This document shows positions 9,350-18,200 of a stretch of 19,573 nt of DNA, in pieces. Source of the DNA: an uncultured Clostridia bacterium (GTDB lineage Bacteria; Bacillota; Clostridia; TANB77; CAG-508). The notes below the pieces were generated by a model. The model had not been told where the DNA came from, did no database searches, and saw nothing but the letters and a program-made list of their open reading frames with translations. The stretch is taken from positions 1 through 19,573 of the forward strand of contig CAJFQT010000014.1 in assembly GCA_904419095.1 (NCBI GenBank), in the 5' to 3' direction. A program made the position numbers and the translations under genes. The first letter of the stretch is position 1, and every line of letters begins with the position of its first letter.

Positions 9350-9378
9350 ATTTTATATCATTTTTGCTAATTTTTCAA
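9350..9378 (-). promoter_or_regulatory. Probable rplI operon promoter
   Basis: Minus strand: TTGAAA (9373-9378), a 17-nt spacer and TAAAAT (9350-9355). It is placed just downstream of the terminator of the preceding gene and about 45 nt ahead of the rplI start, which supports rplI-dnaB-tilS as an independent unit. Confidence 0.65.
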
Positions 9379-9400
9379 GGGTTTAGTAAGTATTATGCGT

Positions 9401-9447
9401 TAATAAATAAAAGAGGCATCAACCTTTGTTTAGTTGTTTACCTCTTT
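9401..9447 (-). terminator. Intrinsic terminator after the exported anchored protein gene
   Basis: In the minus-strand transcript AAAGAGG (9441-9447) pairs with CCTCTTT (9410-9416), with an inner CAAC/GTTG pairing, followed by a TTTATTTATT tail. It lies 16 nt after the stop codon of the gene ending at 9463 and separates it from rplI. Confidence 0.75.
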
Positions 9448-9462
9448 CACATTTTGTTTTCA

Positions 9463-10536
9463 TTATTTTACTTGTTTATATTCTTTATTTTTTATATAAA
9501 ATACTACTACTGCTCCAATTGCCATAATTATTGCAATTATTCCTAATACAGAAAAACCTGCTTTTGGAATTTGTTTGTTAGCTACTGTTGGGTCATTGTT
9601 TGTTGTATTTTGATTAATTTGGTTTGAGTTTGCTACATTATTTGTATTTCCCTGTTGTGGTGGTGTGTATTCAAAATCCGTAAATGTTATCCTTCCATCC
9701 TTTAAACGTGTAGCAGTATAGATTTCTATATCTTCTACCTCAACATAAGTTCCATCTTCATCATCTAATACAGACCACATCAAATAGTGTTTCCCTGGTT
9801 CGATTTCAAAATCTTTTAAAATATCATAGTCTACAATACATGTTTTTGTATCTTGAAAACTTCCAACTTGTAAATTTGTTCTATTTTGTTTTGCATATTC
9901 TAATAGCTCATCATATGCTGCTGTTCCATTATCTTTTAAATTTTGCAAAAGTTGTTCATCTGTTACTTCTCCTATATAAAAATTCATTGTACGTTGAACT
10001 CCATTATGCAACATTGTATCTAGTGCATTTACAGCTATTCTATAATGTGTACTATTAGTTAAAAAATTATATGAAATTCTCTCCCCTATCGGTGGCAATT
10101 CTGGTGTTGCCACTTCTGTAGGTCCATCTAGCATCTCATATTTTAATGATGCACCACTTTTCTTTCTAGCTATATATCCGTAATATTGACCTGTTCTTTC
10201 AAAAACATCATATCCTTTAACTCCATCTAGTGCACCAGAAGTATTACCATACCATTTTTTAGTTGTTTCATCATATTCAATCGAAAAACTTTTTCCTAAA
10301 GTTGCCATAAAATCAGAAGTTGTAACATCTTTTTCTTGGCAAATCAACGCATAATACCTGTAATTTTCTTCAGGTGCTCCTAATCCAGATATAGTTACAT
10401 CATATGAAATTGCATCTTTATATTTTGCGGTATAAGTAATATTACCATCTTCACTATCAGCCAAACTAAATCCACTAATTCCTATGATTAAAGCTACCAA
10501 CAACAAAGCATACTTGATTTTCTTATGTATTTCCAT
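9463..10536 (-). CDS. Exported protein of unknown function with signal peptide and LPxTG-like wall-sorting tail
   Basis: I do not recognise the family. Seen in the 357 aa: a signal peptide with basic MEIHKKIK, a hydrophobic core and a likely cleavage after SLA (residue 26); a soluble region of about 270 residues rich in aromatic and acidic residues with no known catalytic motif; a low-complexity Asn/Gln/Thr linker (about 294-320); then IPKAG (323-327), a 21-residue hydrophobic stretch and the basic tail KNKEYKQVK. That tail has the architecture of a sortase signal with IPKAG in place of LPxTG; it could instead be a plain membrane anchor. ATG 10536 follows GGAGG by 9 nt. It sits between gdpP and rplI, which are usually adjacent, with its own promoter and terminator, so it looks like an inserted single-gene unit. 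Confidence 0.85.
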   Translation of the reverse strand: MEIHKKIKYALLLVALIIGISGFSLADSEDGNITYTAKYKDAISYDVTISGLGAPEENYRYYALICQEKDVTTSDFMATLGKSFSIEYDETTKKWYGNTSGALDGVKGYDVFERTGQYYGYIARKKSGASLKYEMLDGPTEVATPELPPIGERISYNFLTNSTHYRIAVNALDTMLHNGVQRTMNFYIGEVTDEQLLQNLKDNGTAAYDELLEYAKQNRTNLQVGSFQDTKTCIVDYDILKDFEIEPGKHYLMWSVLDDEDGTYVEVEDIEIYTATRLKDGRITFTDFEYTPPQQGNTNNVANSNQINQNTTNNDPTVANKQIPKAGFSVLGIIAIIMAIGAVVVFYIKNKEYKQVK

Positions 10537-10581
10537 ACCACATTTCCTCCCTTATATTTTTTACAAAACTTAATCATTTTT

Positions 10582-10590
10582 ATTATAACA
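10582..10590 (-). promoter_or_regulatory. Extended -10 promoter element of the exported protein gene
   Basis: Minus strand reads TGTTATAAT, an extended -10 (TGnTATAAT). No good -35 hexamer lies 17 nt upstream (TGTATT at best), which is tolerable for extended -10 promoters. The leader to the ATG would be about 40 nt. Confidence 0.5.
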
Positions 10591-10708
10591 TTTCATATAT
10601 AAAAAATACATATTTGTAACAAAAATGTAATATTTTTTTATAATCTTTAGTTCTAAAGTGTATCATAACTAAATTAGAATAAAATTTTCTAAATATAAAA
10701 TTATTAAT

Positions 10709-10748
10709 TAAAAAAGTATACTTTAATTGATGTTCAATAAAGTATACT
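10709..10748 (-). terminator. Intrinsic terminator of gdpP
   Basis: The arms AGTATACTTT and AAAGTATACT (10715-10724 and 10739-10748), with ATTGA/TCAAT inside and one bulged A, form a strong hairpin. In the minus-strand transcript it is followed by TTTTTTAATTAAT. It lies about 95 nt after the gdpP stop. The opposite strand also carries a short T run, so it may work both ways. Confidence 0.82.
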
Positions 10749-10842
10749 CTTTTAATTATCAAATAATTATATTCTTTAAATTTTGCAAAATACTACAAAT
10801 TTAATTTCAAAATTCAAGATATATCCACAAAATTTCTTCCTA

Positions 10843-12855
10843 TTAATTCTCTATTTCAGTAAAATATTCATTTATCCTAATAATTAATTCTTGTCTAGCT
10901 TCTTCCATAGTCATACCTTCAACTTGTGCACCTGCTAAAGTGATATGACCACCACCACCAAGCTTTTCTAAGATAACCTGAACATTAATATCTCCAATTG
11001 ATCTACCACTAATACAAATTTTTTCTCCTACATTTCCAAGTACAAATGATGCTGTAATATTACTTATTGTTAAAAGCTCATCTGCTGCTTTTGCACAAAT
11101 TAAACTAGCATCCTTAGTTTTTCGATTATAACTTGCAATTGCAATAGTATCATTAACTATTTCTGCCTTTTTTACAATTTCAGCTATTTTATTAAAACTT
11201 GCCAAATCACTTTGGAACCACTTTTTAACTCTAATTATATCTACTCCACATTTTCTTAGATAAGCTGCTGCTTCAAATGTTCTAACACCTGTTTTAAATG
11301 TGAAATTCTTGGTATCCATCATAATTCCAGCATAAAGACTCTCTGCTTCTATTGTTTTTAAATTAATCTTAATTGTTACATATTGTAAAATTTCTGTTAC
11401 AAGCTCTGCTGCTGAAGATGCATACACTTCCTGAAATGTTAATGCTGCATTTTCTATATAGTCTGTACTTCTTCTATGATGGTCTATAACAACTATTTTT
11501 CCTATCTTATTAAGCAATTCTGGATCTTCTACATAATTAGTTTTGTGTGTATCTACAACAACTAATAATGTATCTTCATCTATATTCTCTTCTGCTACTT
11601 CTTTTGTTATTAAAATATCTTCATATTCAGGATCTTTTAATAATGATTCTTTAAAACTTTGCAAATTATTTGTTTCATTTGAAGTAATTATATATGCATT
11701 TTTACCTAGTTCTTTAACTAATCGATATATTCCCATTGCTGAACCCATTGCATCAATATCTGGATTTGAATGTCCCATTATCATTACTTTGCTTGCATCT
11801 TTTATTAACTTTTCTAAAGCATGAGCAACTACCCTCGCTTTTACTTTAGTTCTTTTTTCAACTTCTTGGGCTCTTCCTCCAAAAAATTTATATATTTCAT
11901 TTTCTCTAATTACTGCTTGGTCTCCACCACGTCCTAAAATAACGTCCATAGCTGTTTGAGCTGATTTATATTTTTCTTTATCTGTTTTTCCTTCATTAGA
12001 AACAGCTATACTTAGAGTAAATTGAACATCTGCTTTATTCTTTATCTCTTTTATTTTATCTAATATGCTGAATCTATCTGTTTTTAACTGTTCTAAATAT
12101 CTTTGTTCAAAAATATAAATATATCTGTCTCTATCAGATTTTATTAAAATTCCTTTAGTTTCATCTGTCCAATCATATATGCATTTATCTATTTCCGCTG
12201 TTATTTGTGGTTTTTCTTCACTGTCTATTAATTGCATATTTTCTTCATAATTATCTATCATTATTATTTCTACACATGATTTAGAATCAGTATATTCTTT
12301 TTGTAATTTTATAGATTCTGTTTCATCTATAAAATATAAAATAATTGTGTATTGATTATCATTTGATTTTTTTGAATTTACAAATCTACCATATATTTTA
12401 TATATTCTATTTCCTATTTCTAGCTGATTTATTATTACTGATTTGTCATTCTGGTCTTTCTTATTTTTTATTTCTTCTTTTATATCATATAATAAGTCAT
12501 TTAGATAATTTTGAATGTCTATATTTGCAAATTCGGATACAAATTTTGAACTTCTCCAAATTACTTTTCCTGTTGTTTCTAATATAACAAGTGGAAATGG
12601 AGAATTTATTAAACTTGTTTTTGCAGCAGAATCTACTGTTATTGTCAAGTCTTGTAGAGATTCTGACAATTCATTTCTTCTTTTATTGTTTGCAAACATA
12701 GCATATAAGACTATTAAAATATATAGTAATATTGATGGCATTATCCACCTAGTATCTTGTATACATATTGCAATTAGTAATACCAATATTATTACTAAAT
12801 ATATTTTTGTTCTTGATAAGAATTTATCAAAAAAATTTCTTGCATTATTCTGCAT
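10843..12855 (-). CDS. gdpP: GdpP-like cyclic-di-AMP phosphodiesterase
   Basis: Membrane-bound DHH-DHHA1 phosphodiesterase that hydrolyses c-di-AMP to pApA and so sets potassium/osmolyte balance and wall homeostasis. Seen in 670 aa: two TM segments (about 18-32 and 37-54); a PAS-like domain (about 70-185); a degenerate GGDEF domain, recognisable by GRGGDQAVI (308-316) instead of GGDEF; then the DHH domain with GHSNPDIDAMGS (361-372), VVVDTH (432-437), the signature VIDHHRR (456-462) and D514 in MMDTKNF; and DHHA1 with GGGGH (633-637). All metal ligands expected for activity are present. ATG 12855 follows AAAGGAG by 7 nt. In Bacillota gdpP normally precedes rplI-dnaB; here one extra gene intervenes. 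Confidence 0.95.
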   Translation of the reverse strand: MQNNARNFFDKFLSRTKIYLVIILVLLIAICIQDTRWIMPSILLYILIVLYAMFANNKRRNELSESLQDLTITVDSAAKTSLINSPFPLVILETTGKVIWRSSKFVSEFANIDIQNYLNDLLYDIKEEIKNKKDQNDKSVIINQLEIGNRIYKIYGRFVNSKKSNDNQYTIILYFIDETESIKLQKEYTDSKSCVEIIMIDNYEENMQLIDSEEKPQITAEIDKCIYDWTDETKGILIKSDRDRYIYIFEQRYLEQLKTDRFSILDKIKEIKNKADVQFTLSIAVSNEGKTDKEKYKSAQTAMDVILGRGGDQAVIRENEIYKFFGGRAQEVEKRTKVKARVVAHALEKLIKDASKVMIMGHSNPDIDAMGSAMGIYRLVKELGKNAYIITSNETNNLQSFKESLLKDPEYEDILITKEVAEENIDEDTLLVVVDTHKTNYVEDPELLNKIGKIVVIDHHRRSTDYIENAALTFQEVYASSAAELVTEILQYVTIKINLKTIEAESLYAGIMMDTKNFTFKTGVRTFEAAAYLRKCGVDIIRVKKWFQSDLASFNKIAEIVKKAEIVNDTIAIASYNRKTKDASLICAKAADELLTISNITASFVLGNVGEKICISGRSIGDINVQVILEKLGGGGHITLAGAQVEGMTMEEARQELIIRINEYFTEIEN

Positions 12856-12883
12856 ATATTCTCTCCTTTACTTATTCTACTAT

Positions 12884-12912
12884 ATTTTACCTAGAAATAT
12901 ATGTTTTGTCAA
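12884..12912 (-). promoter_or_regulatory. Sigma-A promoter of gdpP
   Basis: Minus strand: a consensus TTGACA (12907-12912), a 17-nt spacer and TAAAAT (12884-12889), about 30 nt upstream of the gdpP ATG. A weaker plus-strand candidate (TTGTCA, 17 nt, TATTTT) overlaps this site and points toward the divergent surface-protein gene. I do not call it as a promoter. Confidence 0.75.
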
Positions 12913-13011
12913 GTTGCAATTTATAGGGTATTTTTTCCATTTATCTAGTATTTTCTAACGTTTTAATTATATAAAAAATACTATTCGAATTTGCACAAAA
13001 TGTAAATTATA

Positions 13012-13245
13012 TGCATAGTGCTTGAAAGTATTGATATTACTGAGTTTTACAATTTCAAGGAGGATGGTTATGAATGGTCAAAAAAAGCATTTTAATTTTA
13101 AAAATGATTCTGGTTCGGTAACACTTTTTGTGTTAATTGCTATGATTTTTTTCTTGATTGTGTGCTTTTTTATTTATATTAATAGTAATAATAAAAAAGT
13201 TAGTCAGATGAAGGAATTAGAACAGTTGAAGAAGAATTATGAGTC
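13012..13245 (+). repeat. Left arm of a 234-nt inverted duplication (constant 5' cassette)
   Basis: This segment and the reverse complement of 19340-19573 align without gaps over 234 nt with six differences by hand alignment: two in the leader, one in codon 3, and three later, of which two are synonymous and one is Ile to Thr. The segment covers the leader, the ribosome binding site and the first 58-59 codons of the surface-protein gene. Similarity ends abruptly after GAGTC at 13241-13245. On the left, homology starts at or before 13012; its true limit cannot be set because the other copy runs off the window. Confidence 0.95.
13057..13063 (+). promoter_or_regulatory. Ribosome binding site that fixes the start of the 679-aa surface protein
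   Basis: AAGGAGG stands 6 nt before ATG 13070 and is identical in the inverted copy (19522-19528, before ATG 19515). The reading frame is open further upstream to a TTG at 13022, but that would put the ribosome binding site inside the coding region, so ATG 13070 is chosen. Confidence 0.85.
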
Positions 13246-15109
13246 CACTGCTGAAGAGATTGAAAGTAAGTATGAAAGCATCACTGGTGACACTACTACT
13301 AATGTGGATTTAACCAATTTTGTTACTGGAGAAGATGTAAGTCATACTCATGTATATGAAAAAAAATATGATGATACAAGCCATTGGGAAGAGTGCTTTA
13401 TATGTGGCAATGTTCAGAATAAACAGGAACATCATAAAACTGTATCTGGAACAGGAAGTTGTGGAACTTATTTAGTAGAATACTGTACAGATGGATGTGG
13501 ATATTCGGTTTCTACATATGTATATCATGAAGTGGAATTGTATGATTCAGATGTTGTATATGATGAAAGTGGAGGAAATACCAATAAAAATACATATTAT
13601 CATAGGTTAGGTAAATGCAAAAATTGTGGTAGCACTACTATTCCAAAGACAGAAGATAAAAATGGACAAGGAAGTACACAACAATGTATTGACGAAGATG
13701 GAAAAGCAATAACTTGTAGTAATAGAAAAAAATGTGTTGTTTGTGGTTATGATTGGTCTAAACTTGAAAGAATATCTCATCAGGTTTATAGTACTCAACC
13801 TAATGAGGAAGATGGAAAAACATTTTCTTGTGTTTATTGTGGAAAAGAAGTCTATAGAATTCTATATTCTAATGCAGAACAAGATAAGGATAATAATTTG
13901 CATTGGACAATAAGTGGAATATATCAACTAGTTGGAGACATAAAATGGTGTATAACAGAAAATTTGAATACATGGTCACCAGTTTTGGATTCTGGAGCTT
14001 TCGAAAGTTTAGAATATGCAAATGTACATGATTTACCGAAAGAATATTACAATAATCCTCAATATGGAACAGAAGGTATCACATCAGGTCTATATTTAGT
14101 TCAATTTGAAGCATATATAAAAAATGGTTATCAAGGAACACCGGTAGTAAGAATGAATTCAGATAATTGTTTTAGATATGTAAATGGTAATGAAAACGAA
14201 TATGGAAAAACATATGCTTTAAATTTTATAATCAGTCCTGACACCCAAGCACCTACAATTGATAATATCCAAATTAATAAAACTGAAATAATAAATGGAT
14301 TTAGCAAAAAAGCAACTATTACAGTTGATTGTTCTGATTCATATAGTGATGTCGTAGATATCGCTCTATATGATACACAAGGAAATTGTTTAGTAGATTA
14401 TGGAACAGCAACTAACAATGGTAATAAAACCTTTACGAGAACATTTGATATAGTTGCAGAAGCTACTTCATCCCAAACATTAGTAGTAAAAGCCAAAGAT
14501 AGATATAATAATGAATCTACTAAAAATATTGAAATACAAAGCCTAGATGCTAAGGCTCCAACTTTAATTACTGACGAAGACTATACTGCAGAGTGGAGTA
14601 AGAATAAAAAAATAACATTTAAAGCAACAGATTCAGGTGTAGGTGAAGTTCAAATAGCATTTAATAATGTTGATGATTATCAGTTAGCAGAAAAAGATGG
14701 AAATGTTTATACAAGAACATACAATTTTTATGGTGATATATATGACAAGGTAACAGCAGCAATATATTTAAAAGATGCTTTAGGAAATGAACAAATGGTA
14801 AAAGTAGATATAGGAAAACTAGATAATACAGCTCCAACAATAACAAAATCTGAATTAGTAGGAAATAAAGTTATTTTAGAAGCAAATGATATGCACGAAA
14901 CTTTAGGAGAAGGTTCTGGAGTTGCAGGATATAGATATGTTACAAGTTCAAGAGATATGAATAAAAGAATTATGTCAGGTGAAGGAACTTTTACAGAAAC
15001 AAGTGAAATAGATATATCAAATATGAATGATGTAAAATATTTATATATTGCACCTGTAGATAAAGTTGGAAATATTGGACAGACTGTGAAAATTGAATTA
15101 CCAACATAA
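13070..15109 (+). CDS. N-terminally anchored surface protein with Cys-rich zinc-ribbon-like region and Ig-like repeats
   Basis: No specific family recognised. Seen in 679 aa: basic N-terminus, then a hydrophobic segment (about 16-37) starting GSVTLFVLIAMIFFLIV, which resembles TadE-like pseudopilin or signal-anchor segments; a charged, probably coiled stretch (about 42-70); a region of about 170 residues with paired cysteines, including C109xxC112, C183xxC186, C222xxC225 and C254xxC257, with SHWEECFICG echoing the H-W-x-x-C-x-x-C-G motif seen in clostridial surface proteins; a region of about 110 residues; then three Ig-like domains, each opening with a D-x-x-APT motif (about 393, 493 and 586). 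No C-terminal sortase signal, so it is presumably held by its N-terminal segment with the rest outside the cell. The first 59 residues match the 283-aa protein at the right end at 57 positions. Confidence 0.88.
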   Translation: MNGQKKHFNFKNDSGSVTLFVLIAMIFFLIVCFFIYINSNNKKVSQMKELEQLKKNYESTAEEIESKYESITGDTTTNVDLTNFVTGEDVSHTHVYEKKYDDTSHWEECFICGNVQNKQEHHKTVSGTGSCGTYLVEYCTDGCGYSVSTYVYHEVELYDSDVVYDESGGNTNKNTYYHRLGKCKNCGSTTIPKTEDKNGQGSTQQCIDEDGKAITCSNRKKCVVCGYDWSKLERISHQVYSTQPNEEDGKTFSCVYCGKEVYRILYSNAEQDKDNNLHWTISGIYQLVGDIKWCITENLNTWSPVLDSGAFESLEYANVHDLPKEYYNNPQYGTEGITSGLYLVQFEAYIKNGYQGTPVVRMNSDNCFRYVNGNENEYGKTYALNFIISPDTQAPTIDNIQINKTEIINGFSKKATITVDCSDSYSDVVDIALYDTQGNCLVDYGTATNNGNKTFTRTFDIVAEATSSQTLVVKAKDRYNNESTKNIEIQSLDAKAPTLITDEDYTAEWSKNKKITFKATDSGVGEVQIAFNNVDDYQLAEKDGNVYTRTYNFYGDIYDKVTAAIYLKDALGNEQMVKVDIGKLDNTAPTITKSELVGNKVILEANDMHETLGEGSGVAGYRYVTSSRDMNKRIMSGEGTFTETSEIDISNMNDVKYLYIAPVDKVGNIGQTVKIELPT

Positions 15110-15133
15110 AAATTATTATAAAAAAATAATTTT

Positions 15134-15179
15134 AATCAAAATAGAGAATATATAAATTAATATATTCTCTATTTTGATT
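15134..15179. terminator. Bidirectional hairpin terminator between convergent surface-protein genes
   Basis: A perfect 19-bp stem (15134-15152 with 15161-15179) around an 8-nt loop lies between the plus-strand stop at 15109 and the minus-strand stop at 15234. Minus-strand RNA continues into AAAATTATTTTTTT, and plus-strand RNA into GATGTTATTTTTAA, so it can end transcripts from both sides. Confidence 0.85.
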
Positions 15180-15233
15180 GATGTTATTTTTAATTTGTAA
15201 TTTATTTTGCTACAATTCCAATTATTATAAAAT

Positions 15234-18200
15234 TTAATTTTCAGGAGACTTTACTATAAATGCCTCACTTACTGTCTCACTTATATTTCCTACTCCATCT
15301 GTTGAAATAATCCATAAATAATATGTTCCTTGTGGTAGCATTTTTCTTATTTTAATTGGACTTGTTAATATGCCATCTACATTTATATATTCATTAGGTT
15401 GTTCATTTTTAGAGTTACTCCAACCATACTTTAACTCTGATATTCCACTCATATTATCACTTGCTGTTATTATTGTAGATACCTCTACTTCTTTTTGCAA
15501 ATATTTTTCTACAACAATTGTTTCTACTTTTCCTGTTTCAATTTGTTCTGATTTACTTGATATTTGTGCCATTGCATTATTGATATATATGTCTTTGGAT
15601 TTATTTCCGTTTGTTTTTATTATTATTTCTATCTCTATTCGTTCTTTTCCTGATATTTCTCCTTTTACTGCTATTCCTTTTACTTCTTCATTTATTTCTG
15701 AGCCTATGACTCTTTGCACCCAGATATTCGATATTCCTATATTTGTATCTTTTGCTGTTATTGTTTTTACTTCATCTGAATTTGTTGTATATAGATTCAT
15801 GTTACTTGTTGTTTGCCCATTTCCATTTAGATTTGATTTTATATTAATATTTTTTACTGTGTAGTTTCCAGAAAATCTACTGCCTCTTTTATCTCCTGTA
15901 TAGGGTAGGATATCTAGTAATTGGAATTCAGAGATTATATTTTCTGTTCTATTTTCATATACTATTGTGTATTTTAGTTCATTGTTATTTTCTAATACAT
16001 TTTTATCTACTTCTGCATATAATCTATGACTTGTTAAATTTATTACATTTATTGTCACTGTCGATGTTCTGAAATTTATTTCACTATTACCTATTTTTGT
16101 TGCATTATAATCATCCGTATCTTCCGAAATTACAAATTTTGCTGTATATTGAGTGCCATTTGCAGATTCGTTAAGTATTTGAGTTTCAAAAGTTATAGGA
16201 TTTATATTTTCACCTGCTTTACAATTATAAATTCTCCAAATTAATATTTGATTACCTGATAAATCTGTTGTAATTTCAGGTTCGCCATATTCACATGATC
16301 TTTCTATATATGATAAACCTTTAGGTAATGTTATCTTAGCCTTAAGTGTTACTCCACTTATTTGAACAGATAAATTTTTGTTCTTATCTAAATTAGGACT
16401 TATCTGATATTTTACTTTATTTTCATTTTTTCCTAAATCATAATTTAGTTTTTCTTTATTATTTTCATCTAATACAGCTATATTGCCATGTAAATTTGCA
16501 CCTACTACTAAAATAGTATTTCCATATGTAAAACCACCTAAATTAGTTCCTTCTATAATGTTTCCTTCACTATCATATTCTGTTTTTACATAATTCGGAT
16601 TACCTGATTCCCATAGAGGTGTAGGATACTTATTTTCTGGATGTAAAATTGAATATATATTTCTATCAAGTTGTTCAGCCCATACTTTTGTACTTTGGGT
16701 CATTCCATAAGTTTGACCTATTTTTGCAGTTGATTTTATTTTCAAAGGAAATCTTAAATGATGTCCAGTACTACCAATAGCTCTACATATATATCCACTA
16801 ACGTTTTCAAAGTATATACCTACACATAATTTGTTTTCAGGTATATCTTCTATATTATCATAAATATCTACATCTTCTATATTTGTATTATTCATCTCTG
16901 TTTGACTTGACCAATTTGTTCCATCTTTTTTCGTAACATACCATACTCTAAAAACTGGATTTCCTGGTATATTAGGTGCATCGAATTCATATTTATCACC
17001 ATTATCGTTATATACAGGTTCAAAACCATCTGCATCAAATTTAAAAAAACGATTAAAAGTATATAAGTCATCATCATTACTTGATCCAGTTATCAATTTA
17101 CTTGAAATATATATAGTCCCGTTTGCTGTGGCTTTTCCATCACCTACACTATAATAACTTTCTAGTAATGTTTTTTTATCATTTTCTAGAGGTATTATTT
17201 GTTGAGCCAAGTATCCTTTACTATATTGCAAATGTGAAATTTTGATGGTATCATCATCCGAAAATATTTGACTAGAAATTTTATCGCCTGAAAGTGTAGT
17301 CATTTTTAAATTGCTATCTGATACTGTAAAGAAGTATTTTCTATTGCTTGTTGTACTATATGAGTCTTCAGGTACAAAAATTTGTAAATATGATACATTA
17401 AACACACCAATATTTTCATTATAAATTTTATCTCTTCCTGAATCAATAGCTCCATTATAATTAGCTTCATAATGCGGAAATTTACCATTAAAATTATAAT
17501 TTTTTATAGTTATATGTAATATATTATTTTCCTGTATAATTTGAACCTCACCAGAATCATAAGTTGAAAAACGATCTTCTACATAAATTCCTAAAGGAAG
17601 TCTCAAATTGTATAAGTGATAATTATTCGAAAATTTAAACATTTCTCTATCTGCAATATATCCTTTAGTATTATGTGTCCAGTCATTCAATCTATAATTC
17701 CACAAAATTGGAGTACATTCATTTGTAATATCTTCTAATTCACTCGAATTTGCTTTTGTTCTTTCTAGTTTTAAATTTATATCAAAGGTTATATCTCCTT
17801 TTGGATATTCAATTCCTTTTAATCCCTTTTCTACATTTTCATTATATAATTGTATTATAAAATTATATCCATACATTCTTCCTGAAACGTTTCCCTGACC
17901 ATAATCTACGGATGTTCTGAACGCTAGATTTGAATTTTTTTCTAATTGAACATTATATTTTCCAATAGCACTAACTAATATTTTTTCACCACTAATAGTT
18001 TTTCTATCACTTGCACTATTTCCTTCTAATCCAAATATAAAAGTTGGTATTATTTCCGTCTTATTTCCTGCTCCATATATATCTAAAACAAAAGATAATG
18101 TTTGTTTACCAGGTATAGTAATCTCTTCTTCTGACATATCATAGTATCCTGTTAAAGTTATTCCATCTTCACTAACACTTCCAACTTCTAGCCATTCCAT

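Larger units (their letters stand above)
10537..10842. other. 306-nt intergenic region between gdpP and the exported protein gene
   Basis: No credible gene is seen. From right to left it holds the gdpP terminator (10709-10748), about 110 nt of AT-rich sequence without obvious structure, the -10 element of the downstream gene (10582-10590) and its ribosome binding site GGAGG near 10545-10550. Confidence 0.7.

Noticed and set aside
12515..12958. 147-aa open frame on the plus strand across the gdpP start
   Set aside because: It is antisense to gdpP and its promoter, without a ribosome binding site or family resemblance.
13012..13056. Riboswitch or structured RNA in the conserved leader
   Set aside because: It is short, and only weak local inverted repeats (AGTA...TACT) can be found.
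13022..13069. Extended N-terminus of the surface proteins from an upstream TTG (and the mirror position at 19563)
   Set aside because: It would place the strong AAGGAGG site inside the coding sequence. ATG 13070 and ATG 19515 have ideal spacing from that site.
15370..15864. 164-aa open frame on the plus strand
   Set aside because: It is antisense to the 1132-aa surface gene, has no ribosome binding site, and its hydrophobic composition reflects the AT-rich opposite strand.
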